Source: Salinispora arenicola
Lineage (GTDB): Bacteria > Actinomycetota > Actinomycetes > Mycobacteriales > Micromonosporaceae
DNA length: 64,000 nt
Assembly: GCF_006716065.1 (NCBI RefSeq)
Contig: NZ_VFOL01000001.1
Coordinates: forward strand, 1,922,001 to 1,986,000
Reading direction: 5' to 3'
The notes below the pieces were generated by a model. That model searched no databases and was not told the origin of the DNA. It saw nothing but the letters and a program-made list of their open reading frames with translations. This document shows, in pieces, positions 1 through 7,951 of this stretch. A program made the position numbers and the translations under genes. Within the stretch, counting starts at the first letter, position 1. Each line of letters opens with the position of its first letter.

Positions 1-88
1 TGCCGGATGGCTGGTGGTGGCCAGGCACTGGCCCCGGGTCGCGCACCTGCGGCGGCGGTGGCAGACCGTCCTCGCCGTCGGGCCGCGG

Positions 89-745
89 TCAGCTCCGCGA
101 ACGGCGCCGTAGCTTTCGCCGTAGGTCGTCGGGGAGTCCCTCGGTCTCCGCCAGCGTGGGCAGCGACTCTGGCTCGGTCAGGTATGCGCGGAAGGTGGCC
201 GCGATCGTCACGCCATGGGCCGGCCGGTGTATCACGGATACCGGATCTCCGGCTTGGACCTTCCCCGGCCTGACGACGCGCAGGTAGGCGCCGGGTCGGT
301 TCTCCCGGGTGAACGTCTTCACCCACTGCGGCTCCGCCATCTTGGCCTGGAAAGTGGCGCACGGAACACGCCCGAACGTCGGCTGAAGTTCGAGGCTGTC
401 GCCAATGAGCCAGGTCTCGCCGATCACCGCGTGGTTGACGTCGACGCCGACCGTGGTCAGGTTTTCCCCGAACACGCCGCCCGGAAGCACGCGGTCGAGT
501 TCGGCCTCCCACCAGTCGTAGTCCTCCCGGGCATACGCATACACGGCCTGGTCGTCTCCGCCGTGGTGTTCGACGTCGAAGATCTGGTCGCCGACAAGGC
601 CGCTGTGGAGACCGGTCGTCTTCGGCCCCGGGGCCCGGACTGTCACGGGACCGTCGACCGGCTGCTTGTTGATGCCGGTGAGTCCGACTCGCGCTGCGGT
701 GCTGAGTTCAGGGACCGCCAGGTTGACCGAGAGGATGCTGCCCAT
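89..745 (-). CDS. MOSC domain protein (YiiM-like)
   Basis: 218-aa MOSC-domain protein, the family that binds sulfurated molybdenum cofactor or acts in N-hydroxylated base detoxification. Seen: N-terminal GSILSVN strand, HHGGDDQAVYAY block (residues 60-71), GxFGEN turn (about 92-95), and the conserved cysteine in GRVPCATF (Cys129) that marks the MOSC core. The open frame extends to a TTG at 754, but ATG at 745 starts exactly at the family-typical MGSILSVN and is preferred. Next gene upstream lies in the same direction 60 bp away; no clear operon. Exact substrate cannot be told from sequence. Confidence 0.88.
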   Translation of the reverse strand: MGSILSVNLAVPELSTAARVGLTGINKQPVDGPVTVRAPGPKTTGLHSGLVGDQIFDVEHHGGDDQAVYAYAREDYDWWEAELDRVLPGGVFGENLTTVGVDVNHAVIGETWLIGDSLELQPTFGRVPCATFQAKMAEPQWVKTFTRENRPGAYLRVVRPGKVQAGDPVSVIHRPAHGVTIAATFRAYLTEPESLPTLAETEGLPDDLRRKLRRRSRS

Positions 746-805
746 GGACTGCAACCTATAGGTCGTCAGGCGTGGAGCGCTGAACCGGCGGCAGGGGGTC
801 GCATC

Positions 806-1213
806 CTACGGCGCGGCTTCCAACACGATGACAGGGATTTCGCGGGTGGTCTTGCGCTCGTAGTCCGCGAAGCCCGGGTAGGTCGCCTTCTGTACGCTCC
901 AGATGCGTTCCCGTTCGTCTCCGACGGCGACCCTGGCAACCAGGTCGATCGTGTCCGTACCGATCTCCGCCTTGACCTGCGGACGGGCGATCAGGTTGCG
1001 GTACCAGTCGGGGTGGGTGGGAGCGCCGGCCTTGGAGGCGAACACGGCGTAGCCGCTGTCCACCTTCTGGTACATCACCGGGTTTACCCGAGCCTGGCCG
1101 CTCTTGGCGCCCACCGTATGCAGCAGTAGCAGTGGTGCACCGGCGAACTGACCGCCTACCTGTCCACTGTTAGCGCGAAACTCTTTGATGATCTTGTCGT
1201 TCCAGTCGTTCAC
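806..1213 (-). CDS. Nitroreductase family deazaflavin (F420)-dependent oxidoreductase, Ddn-like
   Basis: 135-aa protein of the Ddn/DUF385 split-barrel family, which uses coenzyme F420 to reduce quinones or nitro compounds. Seen: N-terminal NDWNDKIIKEFRANSGQVGG, the LLLLHTVGAKSG strand-turn, PVMYQ, and HPDWYRNLIARPQV, all diagnostic for the family. I chose GTG at 1213 because GAGGAGG sits 5 nt upstream and the protein then begins at the family-typical (V)NDWN; an ATG at 1252 would add 13 arginine/glycine-rich residues unlike the family. Supports an F420-producing actinobacterial host. Substrate unknown. Confidence 0.88.
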   Translation of the reverse strand: MNDWNDKIIKEFRANSGQVGGQFAGAPLLLLHTVGAKSGQARVNPVMYQKVDSGYAVFASKAGAPTHPDWYRNLIARPQVKAEIGTDTIDLVARVAVGDERERIWSVQKATYPGFADYERKTTREIPVIVLEAAP

Positions 1214-1346
1214 GACGCCTCCTCGCCCGCGTGTCGGCTCCATTACCGTCATTCTGGCAACCCCCGCCGCGGCATCGTTCGCAGCATACCGGGATCATCC
1301 AAAGTCGCGTGACGCTGCCGCGGGGGCCGGCTACCATCCAGCCGGT

Positions 1347-2354
1347 ATGCGGGAACTGACTGTGTCGACTGCGGCGTCAGGGTGTTTGTTCGGCCTGGCA
1401 TACGGCGACGCGCTGGGCAAACCGACCGAGTTCATGACGGTCGCCGACATCGTTGCCCAGTACGGACCCGGTGGCCCTCGTGAGTTGGCGGGTGATCCCG
1501 CTCTGGTCACCGACGACACCCAGCTGACCCTGGCGGTCGGGACGGCGTTGATGAACGCGCCCACGCTGTCGGCCGAGGTGCTGGAGCCCCTGCTTCGCGA
1601 GCGGTTCGTGCGCTGGGCCGGCAGCCCCGACAACGACCGGGCGCCCGGTATGACCTGCCTGCGAGCTTGCGGTGACCTCGCGCTCGGCCGGCCGTGGACA
1701 CAGGCCACGGTGATCGGCTCCAAAGGCTGCGGCGCGAACATGCGGGTCGCGCCGGTCGGGCTGGTCGCCGGCGACGACCTGGACACCCTTGCCGGGGTGG
1801 CGCAGCTGCAGGCGGCGATGACGCATGGGCATCCCACCGCCCTCGCGGCCAGTGAGTTGACCGCATACGCCGTGCGGCTGTTGTGCGACGGGACGGAGCC
1901 GGCCGCCCTGCCCGCCCTGCTCCGGGCCCGATGCCACGACCAGCGCACTGTCTACCGCGCCGAGTGGCTGGACGTGCTGTGGCAACAGCCCGGGGTCGCC
2001 AGCCCCGCCGACTACATCAGCCGGGGCTGGGACGAGTGCCTACGGGTACTGGATCGGCTCGATCTCGCACTCGCCCCGGCCGACGACCGTGACGACGCCT
2101 GTCGGGTCACCGGTGCCGGTTGGGTCGCCGAGGAGGCCCTGGCCACGGGACTGCTGTGTGCGATCCGGCATGTCGACGATCCGGTGTCCGCTCTTGCCCG
2201 CGCCGCTACGACCTCAGGTGACTCCGACTCCATCGCCTGCCTGACCGGCGCATTCCTCGGCGCCGCGTTCGGTATGGCTGCCTGGCCGGTGTCCTGGCGT
2301 GATCGGATCGAGTACGCCGACGAGCTCACCACGATGGGTGAAGCCTGGAACTGA
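1347..2354 (+). CDS. ADP-ribosylglycohydrolase family protein
   Basis: 335-aa DraG/ARH-type hydrolase that removes ADP-ribose from proteins or small molecules using a two-magnesium centre. Metal-binding motifs are visible: GDALG (20-24), TDDTQL (55-60) and the C-terminal SGDSDSIA (about 290-297). CGANMRVAPVGL and HGHPTALAASE loops are also typical. ATG at 1347 is preferred over upstream starts, since the preceding 54 codons overlap the divergent gene and are unlike the family. TACCAT at 1332-1337 lies 9 nt from the ATG, so the mRNA may be nearly leaderless. No ADP-ribosyltransferase is visible nearby. Confidence 0.9.
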   Translation: MRELTVSTAASGCLFGLAYGDALGKPTEFMTVADIVAQYGPGGPRELAGDPALVTDDTQLTLAVGTALMNAPTLSAEVLEPLLRERFVRWAGSPDNDRAPGMTCLRACGDLALGRPWTQATVIGSKGCGANMRVAPVGLVAGDDLDTLAGVAQLQAAMTHGHPTALAASELTAYAVRLLCDGTEPAALPALLRARCHDQRTVYRAEWLDVLWQQPGVASPADYISRGWDECLRVLDRLDLALAPADDRDDACRVTGAGWVAEEALATGLLCAIRHVDDPVSALARAATTSGDSDSIACLTGAFLGAAFGMAAWPVSWRDRIEYADELTTMGEAWN

Positions 2355-2634
2355 GACCGATACTCGTGATCAGCGGAGCGTCGTGTCGTCCTGCGGAATA
2401 CTCTATCCGTCATGATCGATAAAGCCGTACGTCGGCATTTTGCCGTACATGTATCAGCGAGGGTGTATGGCGCCTCGTATGTGTCAGCGATGACGTAGGG
2501 GTTTGGTAGGAGTCACCACATGACGTGGGCCGCTCGCCACGCCACCCATCGGTGCCCCATCCAACCCACGGCTGCCCCCAACCTGCCCTGGTCGCCACCG
2601 CGACCGACTGGTCCAGCTGAGAGGAAGAACCGGC
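2355..2634. other. Intergenic region with direct repeats upstream of DUF5999 gene
   Basis: No gene seen. It contains two near-identical 11-mers, TGTATCAGCGA (2450-2460) and TGTGTCAGCGA (2480-2490), whose starts are 30 bp apart (about three helical turns), and a GCCGTAC pair (2424-2430, 2442-2448). Such phased repeats could be a regulator-binding array for the downstream small gene; this is inference only. Confidence 0.35.
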
Positions 2635-2895
2635 ATGTACACCGTCGACCTCGCCGCCCAGCCCACCGCCGACATCACGTGCAACCACCAGCCGACGTGC
2701 CCGTCCGCCAGCGCGGTCGACCACGAGGCGGCGCGCATCATCGCCTCCCACCCGGAGCAGGGCTGGAGCCTGCGCTGCAATGGCGTGATCGTCTTTGACG
2801 ACACTGGCGAACTGATGCCCGACGGCAGTTCCGTCGCCCCGCACCGCGGCCCGCTCGGAACTGGGAGAACCGTGGTGGGATCGCGTGCAGCGTGA
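2635..2895 (+). CDS. DUF5999 family small protein
   Basis: 86-aa protein of unknown function. The core CNHQPTCPSAxxxDxEAARxIASHPEQGWSLxCNGVxxFDDTGELxPDG closely matches the small DUF5999 proteins widespread in Streptomyces and relatives. Three cysteines (two in the CNHQPTC segment, one in the RCNGV segment) could bind metal, but that is unproven. GAGAGGAAG provides a Shine-Dalgarno 7 nt before ATG. Homologues normally start close to the CNHQP motif, so the first ~16 residues may be a lineage extension. Stands alone; followed by a gene-poor stretch. Confidence 0.8.
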   Translation: MYTVDLAAQPTADITCNHQPTCPSASAVDHEAARIIASHPEQGWSLRCNGVIVFDDTGELMPDGSSVAPHRGPLGTGRTVVGSRAA

Positions 2896-3239
2896 CACGG
2901 TGCATCCCAGGAGTGGGTCGTTCGCAAGCTAACCAGGTCTGACGCACGGCCCTCGGTCGACCACGTGGCCACTCGTTGCCCAGTGGTCGACGAGGATCTG
3001 TGCGGGCTCGGCGCGGCAGCGTGTGATCATCGGCCCGTGCCCGGAGTCGACCCCTCGGAACCGGGATCGTCGCCGCCGCGATGAACCCGTGAGCCAATGA
3101 CCACAAGGGGCGCGATCTGTTCTGCGGCCATGGAATGAATCTGGAGATGGCGCCAGGCACCTCGCGTCCCTGTCGGTCGGCACTGTGTGCCCGGTCAGGC
3201 GGTCGGAACCCAGAGTCGCACCTTTCCGCTGCGTTGGTC
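2896..3239. other. Gene-poor interval
   Basis: No supportable gene. Open frames on both strands are arginine/proline-rich without recognisable motifs. It may hold the eroded 3' part of the acetyltransferase whose 5' part is recognisable at 3240-3478, but I could not recover its later motifs in any frame. Confidence 0.4.
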
Positions 3240-3478
3240 CGCGTCGTCGATGGCACATTGCCGTCAGGTCGAGGCGAATCCTCCAGGGCTTGGGACCGCA
3301 ACCGGTCGACGTACGCGGCGAACTCCCCAGGAACCGCCCAGCGGTGTGCGAACTCGCGCAGGTCGGCCCCGATCGTGCTGCCGTCCTCCGCGCTGCCGCG
3401 TCCCTCGGCGCTGAATTCGGCCATGGCAGCGACGAACGATCGATGGACCCGTGCGGTGGGCGGGCTCAACTCTCGCAT
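3240..3478 (-). pseudogene. GNAT-family N-acetyltransferase, N-terminal remnant
   Basis: About 80 residues starting MRELSPPTARVHRSF and running through EFSAEGRG, DGSTIGADLREFAHRWA, FAAYVDRLRSQALED and PRPDGNVPSTT. This closely resembles the N-terminal third of a common actinobacterial GNAT acetyltransferase. The expected continuation (a LWWVDGDEYLGR-type strand followed by the acetyl-CoA loop) is absent: the frame runs into unrelated arginine-rich sequence after about 3240. I call it a truncated, non-functional relic. Identification rests on recalled family consensus, not on an alignment. Confidence 0.6.
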
Positions 3479-3987
3479 AGCGACCTTGGTATCGAGTCGG
3501 CCCCACCTTCGCACCCTCGATGTGAGGGACGAAGACTCTCCCGCGCGGGGAGGGCTGGCCCGAGAAGGCCTGAAGGCCCTGTCACGTGGTGATTCCGTCG
3601 CCTACCGTCCGCTACGTGAGCGAACAGCCCAGATGTGCCGCAGGACGTGGCCGGTGGTGTGCCGCGTCGGCGACTGGGCACAGGCGTGGGTCGTCGGCTG
3701 GCGGTGTTCCCCGCTGATGCGCGATATCGGCTGGCTAGGTGACCGACCCCGCACGATGCGCTGGCAGCCGCCTCCGAGCGACACCTACCCGTCCCGACCC
3801 CTGATCGGCGACCCGGCCGAGGTCGGGTGTACCGATCGATTCCACCGCCTGCCGCTGGCGCGGGTGCCGTACCGACCGACGTGGCCGGACCGCGTCGCCG
3901 GCATCCGGTTCTGTCCGGGTCGGCAGGGAGCGACCAGATGATCTGTAGCGACGTCACCGACGTCGGTAGCGACAACGGGAGGATGAG
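3479..3987. promoter_or_regulatory. bioY upstream region with phased direct repeat
   Basis: No gene supported over this 509-bp stretch. Just before bioY, the octamer GTAGCGAC occurs twice (3945-3952 and 3966-3973), spaced 21 bp or two helical turns, with GACGTC palindromes between them. GGGAGG (3977-3982) is the Shine-Dalgarno of bioY. The repeats are a candidate operator for biotin-responsive control. No canonical BirA/BioR/BioQ consensus was recognised. Confidence 0.35.
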
Positions 3988-4599
3988 ATGGCGGACGGAT
4001 TGGCCGTGGCTGCTGGCCACCGGGCCGGTGTGTTGGCGGATGCGTGGGGCGGTTCCCTGGTAAGGGACGTCGCTCTGGTCACCGGCGCCGCCGCTGTTGT
4101 GGGTGTCGCCGCGCAGGTGTCGGTGACGGTTCCCGGATCACCGGTTCCCGTCACCGGGCAGACCTTCGCCGTCCTCCTGGCGGGGACGGCGCTCGGGCCG
4201 GCCCGCGGGGCGGCGAGCATGCTGCTCTACGTGGTGGCCGGTGCCCTGGGGGTGCCGTGGTTCGCGGACGGCTCCCACGGCTGGCCCGCCGCGACCACGG
4301 GCTATCTGCTGGGCTTCGTGCTGGCCGCGGCGGTTGCCGGCCGGTTGGCCTCGACCGGGGCGGACCGGCGGCCGTTGCGCATGTTCGGCACGATGGTGGC
4401 CGGGAATGTCTTGATCTATGCGGTGGGTGTTCCATGGCTGGCGATTGCCACCGGAGTGGACGTCACGACTGCGCTCCTGTTGGGCCTCGTTCCGTTCCTG
4501 CTGGGCGATCTTCTCAAGGCCCTGCTGGCTGCGGGCCTGCTACCCGGATCGTGGCGCCTGGTACGCCGGCTGTCCGACGGTGCGCGACGACGTGGTTAG
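3988..4599 (+). CDS. bioY: Biotin transporter BioY (ECF S component)
   Basis: 203-aa integral membrane protein, the substrate-binding S component of a biotin ECF transporter. Typical BioY features: VTVPGSPVPVTGQTFAVLLAGTALGPARG (loop and second helix), LLYVVAGALGVPWFADG, and GYLLGFVLAAAVAG, with about six hydrophobic helices and a C-terminal basic tail. ATG 3988 follows GGGAGG by 5 nt. No bioMN (A and T units) sits beside it, so it must act alone or share a housekeeping ECF module. The 3' end overlaps a small NifU-like frame. Confidence 0.95.
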   Translation: MADGLAVAAGHRAGVLADAWGGSLVRDVALVTGAAAVVGVAAQVSVTVPGSPVPVTGQTFAVLLAGTALGPARGAASMLLYVVAGALGVPWFADGSHGWPAATTGYLLGFVLAAAVAGRLASTGADRRPLRMFGTMVAGNVLIYAVGVPWLAIATGVDVTTALLLGLVPFLLGDLLKALLAAGLLPGSWRLVRRLSDGARRRG

Positions 4600-4726
4600 C
4601 GTCCGGCTCTCCGGGGCGTGCAACGGCTGTCCCGCGGCCCGCAGAACCCTGCACGACCAGCTGGAACGCCAGCTGCGCCGGCGGTACCCGGCGCTGCGCG
4701 CGGTGACCGACCACTCGCGGCGCTGA
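4580..4726 (+). CDS. Mini NifU-like Fe-S scaffold domain protein, overlapping bioY
   Basis: About 45-48 aa, read from GTG at 4580 or 4592, overlapping the end of bioY by 20 or 8 nt (probable translational coupling). The sequence VSVRLSGACNGCPAARRTLHDQLERQL resembles the C-terminal NifU domain: beta-strand, CxxC cluster-ligand loop (CNGC), then amphipathic helix. A normal NifU domain is about 70 aa, so roughly the first strand and helix are missing. Biotin synthase consumes Fe-S clusters, which gives a rationale for pairing with bioY, but this is inference. It could also be a truncated relic. Confidence 0.6.
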   Translation: MRDDVVSVRLSGACNGCPAARRTLHDQLERQLRRRYPALRAVTDHSRR

Positions 4727-4753
4727 CATCGGCTCGGCTCCTGCCGCAGTCGG

Positions 4754-4810
4754 GAGCCCGGCCCTCGTCGGGCGACGAAAGGAGCGCTGGCGGTCAGCAG
4801 GGCCGGGCTC
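4754..4810. terminator. Bidirectional hairpin between convergent genes
   Basis: Perfect 12-bp stem GAGCCCGGCCCT (4754-4765) with AGGGCCGGGCTC (4799-4810). The 33-nt loop itself contains a CGTCG/CGACG mini-hairpin (4766-4777). It lies between the convergent bioY/NifU-like and methyltransferase genes, fitting a factor-independent terminator for both, though without a U-run. Confidence 0.6.
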
Positions 4811-4931
4811 GTCAGCGCCAGCACAAGGCGGCGCACCAGTTGGTGAGCAGGACGGCCGCCATGGGTGTGGCCAGCCAGGTCTGGAGGAACTGTTCGCGCG
4901 TGGTCGAGCTACCCCAGGATGAGAGTCGAGG

Positions 4932-5735
4932 TCAGGGCTTCCTGGCAACGCCGCCATAGGTATCCACAAAGACCGGATGGGCGGTGTCGGGACGCCAGTG
5001 GGCAACGGAGACGATGCCAGGCTCGACCGGCATCAGACCGTCGAAGTACGCGGCGATCTGCCGAGGGCTGCGGACGTGGTAGCGGGGGTTGGCGGACAGG
5101 TTCCAGATCCGGGCCGCTTCCACGACTCCCTCGCTGGTGTTGCTGCCGTCACTACTCAGGAGGTAGCTGCCGGAGGGTAGCGGCGCCAGGAGCCGTGCGA
5201 CGAGTGAGCGGGCCTCGTCGTGGCTCTCGATGTGGCCGAGGATGCCCCCCAGGATGAGGGCAACCGGCTGGCTGAGGTCGAGGGCGCGGCCCGCTTCCTG
5301 CAGAATACGGTCGGGATCCCGCAGGTCCGCCTCAATGTAGTCGGTCCTGCCCTCGGGCGCGCTGGTAAGCAGCGCGCGGGCATGGACGAGGACGAGTGGG
5401 TCCGAGTCGACGTAGACGATGCGGGACGTTGGGTCGACTGCCTGCGCAACCTCGTGGGTGTTGTCAGCGGTGGGTAGGCCCGTGCCGACATCGAGAAACT
5501 GGCGGATGCCGGCTTCACCGGCAAGGTACCGCACCGCGCGGGTGAGGAAAGCCCTGGAGGCACGGGCGAGCGCGACCATCTCGGGGAATGCTGCCTCGAC
5601 CTCGTCGCCCAGCTTGCGGTCGACCGCATAGTTGTCCTTGCCGCCGAGCCAGTAGTTCCACACGCGCGCAGTCTGTGGCACCGACGTGTCGATCCTGCGT
5701 GCCTGGTCAGCAGCCATGGCCGGGCTGTCGGTCAT
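4932..5735 (-). CDS. SAM-dependent methyltransferase, DUF574 (SAV2177) family
   Basis: 267-aa protein of the actinobacterial DUF574 family, predicted S-adenosylmethionine-dependent methyltransferases of unknown substrate. Seen: ARVWNYWLGGKDNYAVDR near the N-terminus (family signature), motif I FLDVGTGLPTADNTHEVAQ, acidic VYVDSDPLVLVHARALL, and ALILGGILGHI before the central strand. ATG 5735 is preceded by AAGGAAGG, which fixes the start. An upstream in-frame extension lacks family similarity. These genes are often present in dozens of copies in one genome. Confidence 0.92.
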   Translation of the reverse strand: MTDSPAMAADQARRIDTSVPQTARVWNYWLGGKDNYAVDRKLGDEVEAAFPEMVALARASRAFLTRAVRYLAGEAGIRQFLDVGTGLPTADNTHEVAQAVDPTSRIVYVDSDPLVLVHARALLTSAPEGRTDYIEADLRDPDRILQEAGRALDLSQPVALILGGILGHIESHDEARSLVARLLAPLPSGSYLLSSDGSNTSEGVVEAARIWNLSANPRYHVRSPRQIAAYFDGLMPVEPGIVSVAHWRPDTAHPVFVDTYGGVARKP

Positions 5736-5996
5736 AGGAGTCCGCCTTCCTTGGAGGTCGAGCCTGTCCACCACGTAATGACCTCGATCAGTTCGAGCAC
5801 TCGAGCGGAGTCGATACATTGTAGATTCTGCCGCTCTGTCGTGAAGTCCCTGATGCGTCATCGCCAGCTCGATTGTGAGCGCCCCGGTCCAGTACGCATC
5901 GCCGTCGACCCGGATACTGTCCACGATGCTGCCACGGCGGTTTGCCGGCTCACCTCACCCGAGTACTCCGTCGATCTGTCCCACACGGCGCGGTGG

Positions 5997-6650
5997 TCAC
6001 GCTGGTACCGCGGTGACCACGAGGTTGTCGCGGTACTGGCGGGCCTGGGCGTCGAACGGGCCGCCGCAGGTTATGAGTGTCAAGCGGTGGCTGCCGTCGC
6101 GGGCGAAGTACCGTTCCAGCGGAATCTTCGTCTTCCGGTATTGCTCCCGGGCGATCACGCGGTAGGAACGTTCCACGCCGTCGTTGCCGGTCACGGTCAC
6201 CGTGTCGCCCTGGTCCAGCTCCGGGAGCCGGAAGAATGCTCCGCTGCCCTGGGTGGAACTGTCGACATGACCGGCGATCACTACCGAGCCCGCCCGAGCC
6301 TCCAGCCCGGGGCCGAAGCGGTACCAACCGATTCGGTTGACGCTCGGTGGTACCTCGAACTCGCCGGTCCGTGGGTCGATGCCGACGGCGATCACGGTGG
6401 CGGTCATCCCGATCGTCGGAATATGCATGCGGACCGGTGGAACACGCTCAGTTCTGGCGGGTAGCTCGCCGTTGGTCACCGGCACCGGTGGCAGGCTGCC
6501 AGTGCTGGAGGGGGTAGCGCTGGCGAGGGCGGTCACCGCGTCCGCGCCGACGTCCTCGGTGGGCCGGAAGGTGTAGGCGACCGATGCGGCGGCGAGGGCG
6601 GCGGCGCCAGCGGCCATGGCCACCAGCGCCCCGCGGCGGCGTACTGTCAC
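5997..6650 (-). CDS. Class F sortase
   Basis: 217-aa membrane-anchored transpeptidase that joins LPxTG-like substrates to the cell wall. N-terminal membrane helix (about 8-26), proline/serine-rich linker, then the sortase barrel with catalytic His128 (VVIAGHVDS), Cys195 (LTLITCGGPFD) and Arg207 (QYRDNLVV). GTG at 6650 forms a GTGA overlap with the stop of the upstream DUF4397 gene, implying coupled translation with its probable substrate. Class F enzymes are typical of Actinobacteria. Confidence 0.93.
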   Translation of the reverse strand: MTVRRRGALVAMAAGAAALAAASVAYTFRPTEDVGADAVTALASATPSSTGSLPPVPVTNGELPARTERVPPVRMHIPTIGMTATVIAVGIDPRTGEFEVPPSVNRIGWYRFGPGLEARAGSVVIAGHVDSSTQGSGAFFRLPELDQGDTVTVTGNDGVERSYRVIAREQYRKTKIPLERYFARDGSHRLTLITCGGPFDAQARQYRDNLVVTAVPA

Positions 6651-7477
6651 CGCCGGTACACCCGGTCGGTCGCGACCCGCGTCCCCCCGCCGATTAGTAG
6701 GAGGATGCCGGCGCCGGCCAGGAGGTACCACCACGTGTGCGCGCCGGTGCCGGCCAGTCCGCCGTCACCGCTGGGTACTCCGGCCGGGGCGGAGTGCAGG
6801 CCCGTTATCGTCTGGGCCACGGCCTGCAGGTTGCCGGCATCGGCCGAGCCGATCGCGTAGAGGATCGTCGCGGTGCCCTCGGCCAGCTCAAGGTCGGCTG
6901 GACCGATCACGACGGTCCCCGTACCGGCGAGCACGGCGTCGGCCATGACGGTGCCGGCAATCACGTCGGCCTTGGCCTCGGCCGAGTGGGTCAGACTCTC
7001 GAAGAGCGGGGTACCGTCGGCCCGCATGTCCACAGCCGGGGCGGCGGCGGTGTGCCGGGCGATCAGCCGCGCCTTGCCGGCGTCGACCTTCGACGTGTCG
7101 TTGGCGAACGACGTGATCTTCGGTTGGGCGTTCGCGTCCAGGTGGGCAACGATGCTGATGTTGGTTCCGCCGAGTACGTCCTTGTCGTCGACCTTGAGGA
7201 TCGCATTGGCCAGCGGCTCGCCCGGCTTGGTCAGCGCGATGTCGTACGCGCCCTCCTCCAGGTTCATCGGGCCGGCCACCGCACCGGGCGCGAAGTTCTC
7301 CAGCGTTTTCTCCCCATTGACGTACACGTCGACCGGGGTGTTCGGGATGCCGTGGACCGCGGAGACCTCGGCCATCGCTGCGTACGCCGGGGTCGCGGTG
7401 AGTGCGCCGACCCCGGCGATCGTCAGCGCGGTGATCATGCCGCCCGCGGCCATCCGGGGGAAGTGCGAGAGCCGCAT
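6647..7477 (-). CDS. DUF4397 cell-wall protein with LAxTG sorting signal
   Basis: 276-aa secreted protein. Signal peptide (about 1-33, ending ATPAYA), a DUF4397 region with EVSAVHGIPNTPVDVYVNGE, and a C-terminal sorting signal: LAGTG (241-245), a hydrophobic helix, and a basic tail TDRVYRR. The LAxTG motif is the class usually anchored by actinobacterial sortases, and a class F sortase follows with 4-bp overlap. Function of DUF4397 is unknown. AGGAGG precedes ATG 7477. Upstream lies an inverted repeat CCTGA-TTGG-TCAGG (7509-7522) that could be regulatory. Confidence 0.9.
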   Translation of the reverse strand: MRLSHFPRMAAGGMITALTIAGVGALTATPAYAAMAEVSAVHGIPNTPVDVYVNGEKTLENFAPGAVAGPMNLEEGAYDIALTKPGEPLANAILKVDDKDVLGGTNISIVAHLDANAQPKITSFANDTSKVDAGKARLIARHTAAAPAVDMRADGTPLFESLTHSAEAKADVIAGTVMADAVLAGTGTVVIGPADLELAEGTATILYAIGSADAGNLQAVAQTITGLHSAPAGVPSGDGGLAGTGAHTWWYLLAGAGILLLIGGGTRVATDRVYRR

Positions 7478-7951
7478 ACCTGCCTCCTGATGATTAATGC
7501 AGCCTTGTCCTGATTGGTCAGGCTAGCTGGTGAAATTGATTACGCTCGCTTCACACGGGCCGAATGCGGCGGGAAAACGCTTTCCGGCCTCACCGCGTCA
7601 ACCCAGGGCATCACCGACGAATGGCCGTGCGAGGATCCCCGCGACTGCGAACCCGAACGATCACCGGTCCAGCAACGTCGACTCGCCTGAACACGTCCCC
7701 GACCAGTCAACGCAGCATCCTGGTGACGAACACGACGAAGCCGTCCGACCAGCCGGATAGGATCCCTGCCCGGGGCGGGCTGCCGGCTCCCGGCAAACCG
7801 GTTCGAGTAGGCTGTCGCCACGGGCCCTTCCAGCACGGCGACCGGGTTCGACGCCCATGTCGCGCACCGCGACCGAACGGTCAGCGCCGGGCGGGACGCC
7901 CCTTCAACGTTCGGAGCCTTCATGGCGGGAAGCCGCCCGCGCCAGAACACC
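7478..7951. other. Divergent intergenic region, helicase leader
   Basis: 474 bp between the DUF4397 gene and the DEAD-box helicase. Besides the small inverted repeat at 7509-7522, no gene or convincing promoter is seen. The length would allow a long 5' leader for the helicase, as is common for cold-induced RNA helicases, but no specific structure was recognised. Confidence 0.35.

Noticed and set aside
3135..3941. 268-aa plus-strand frame
   Set aside because: Antisense to the recognisable GNAT remnant and without motifs.
6737..7513. 258-aa plus-strand frame over the DUF4397 gene
   Set aside because: Antisense shadow; the minus-strand gene has a signal peptide, sorting signal and coupling to the sortase.
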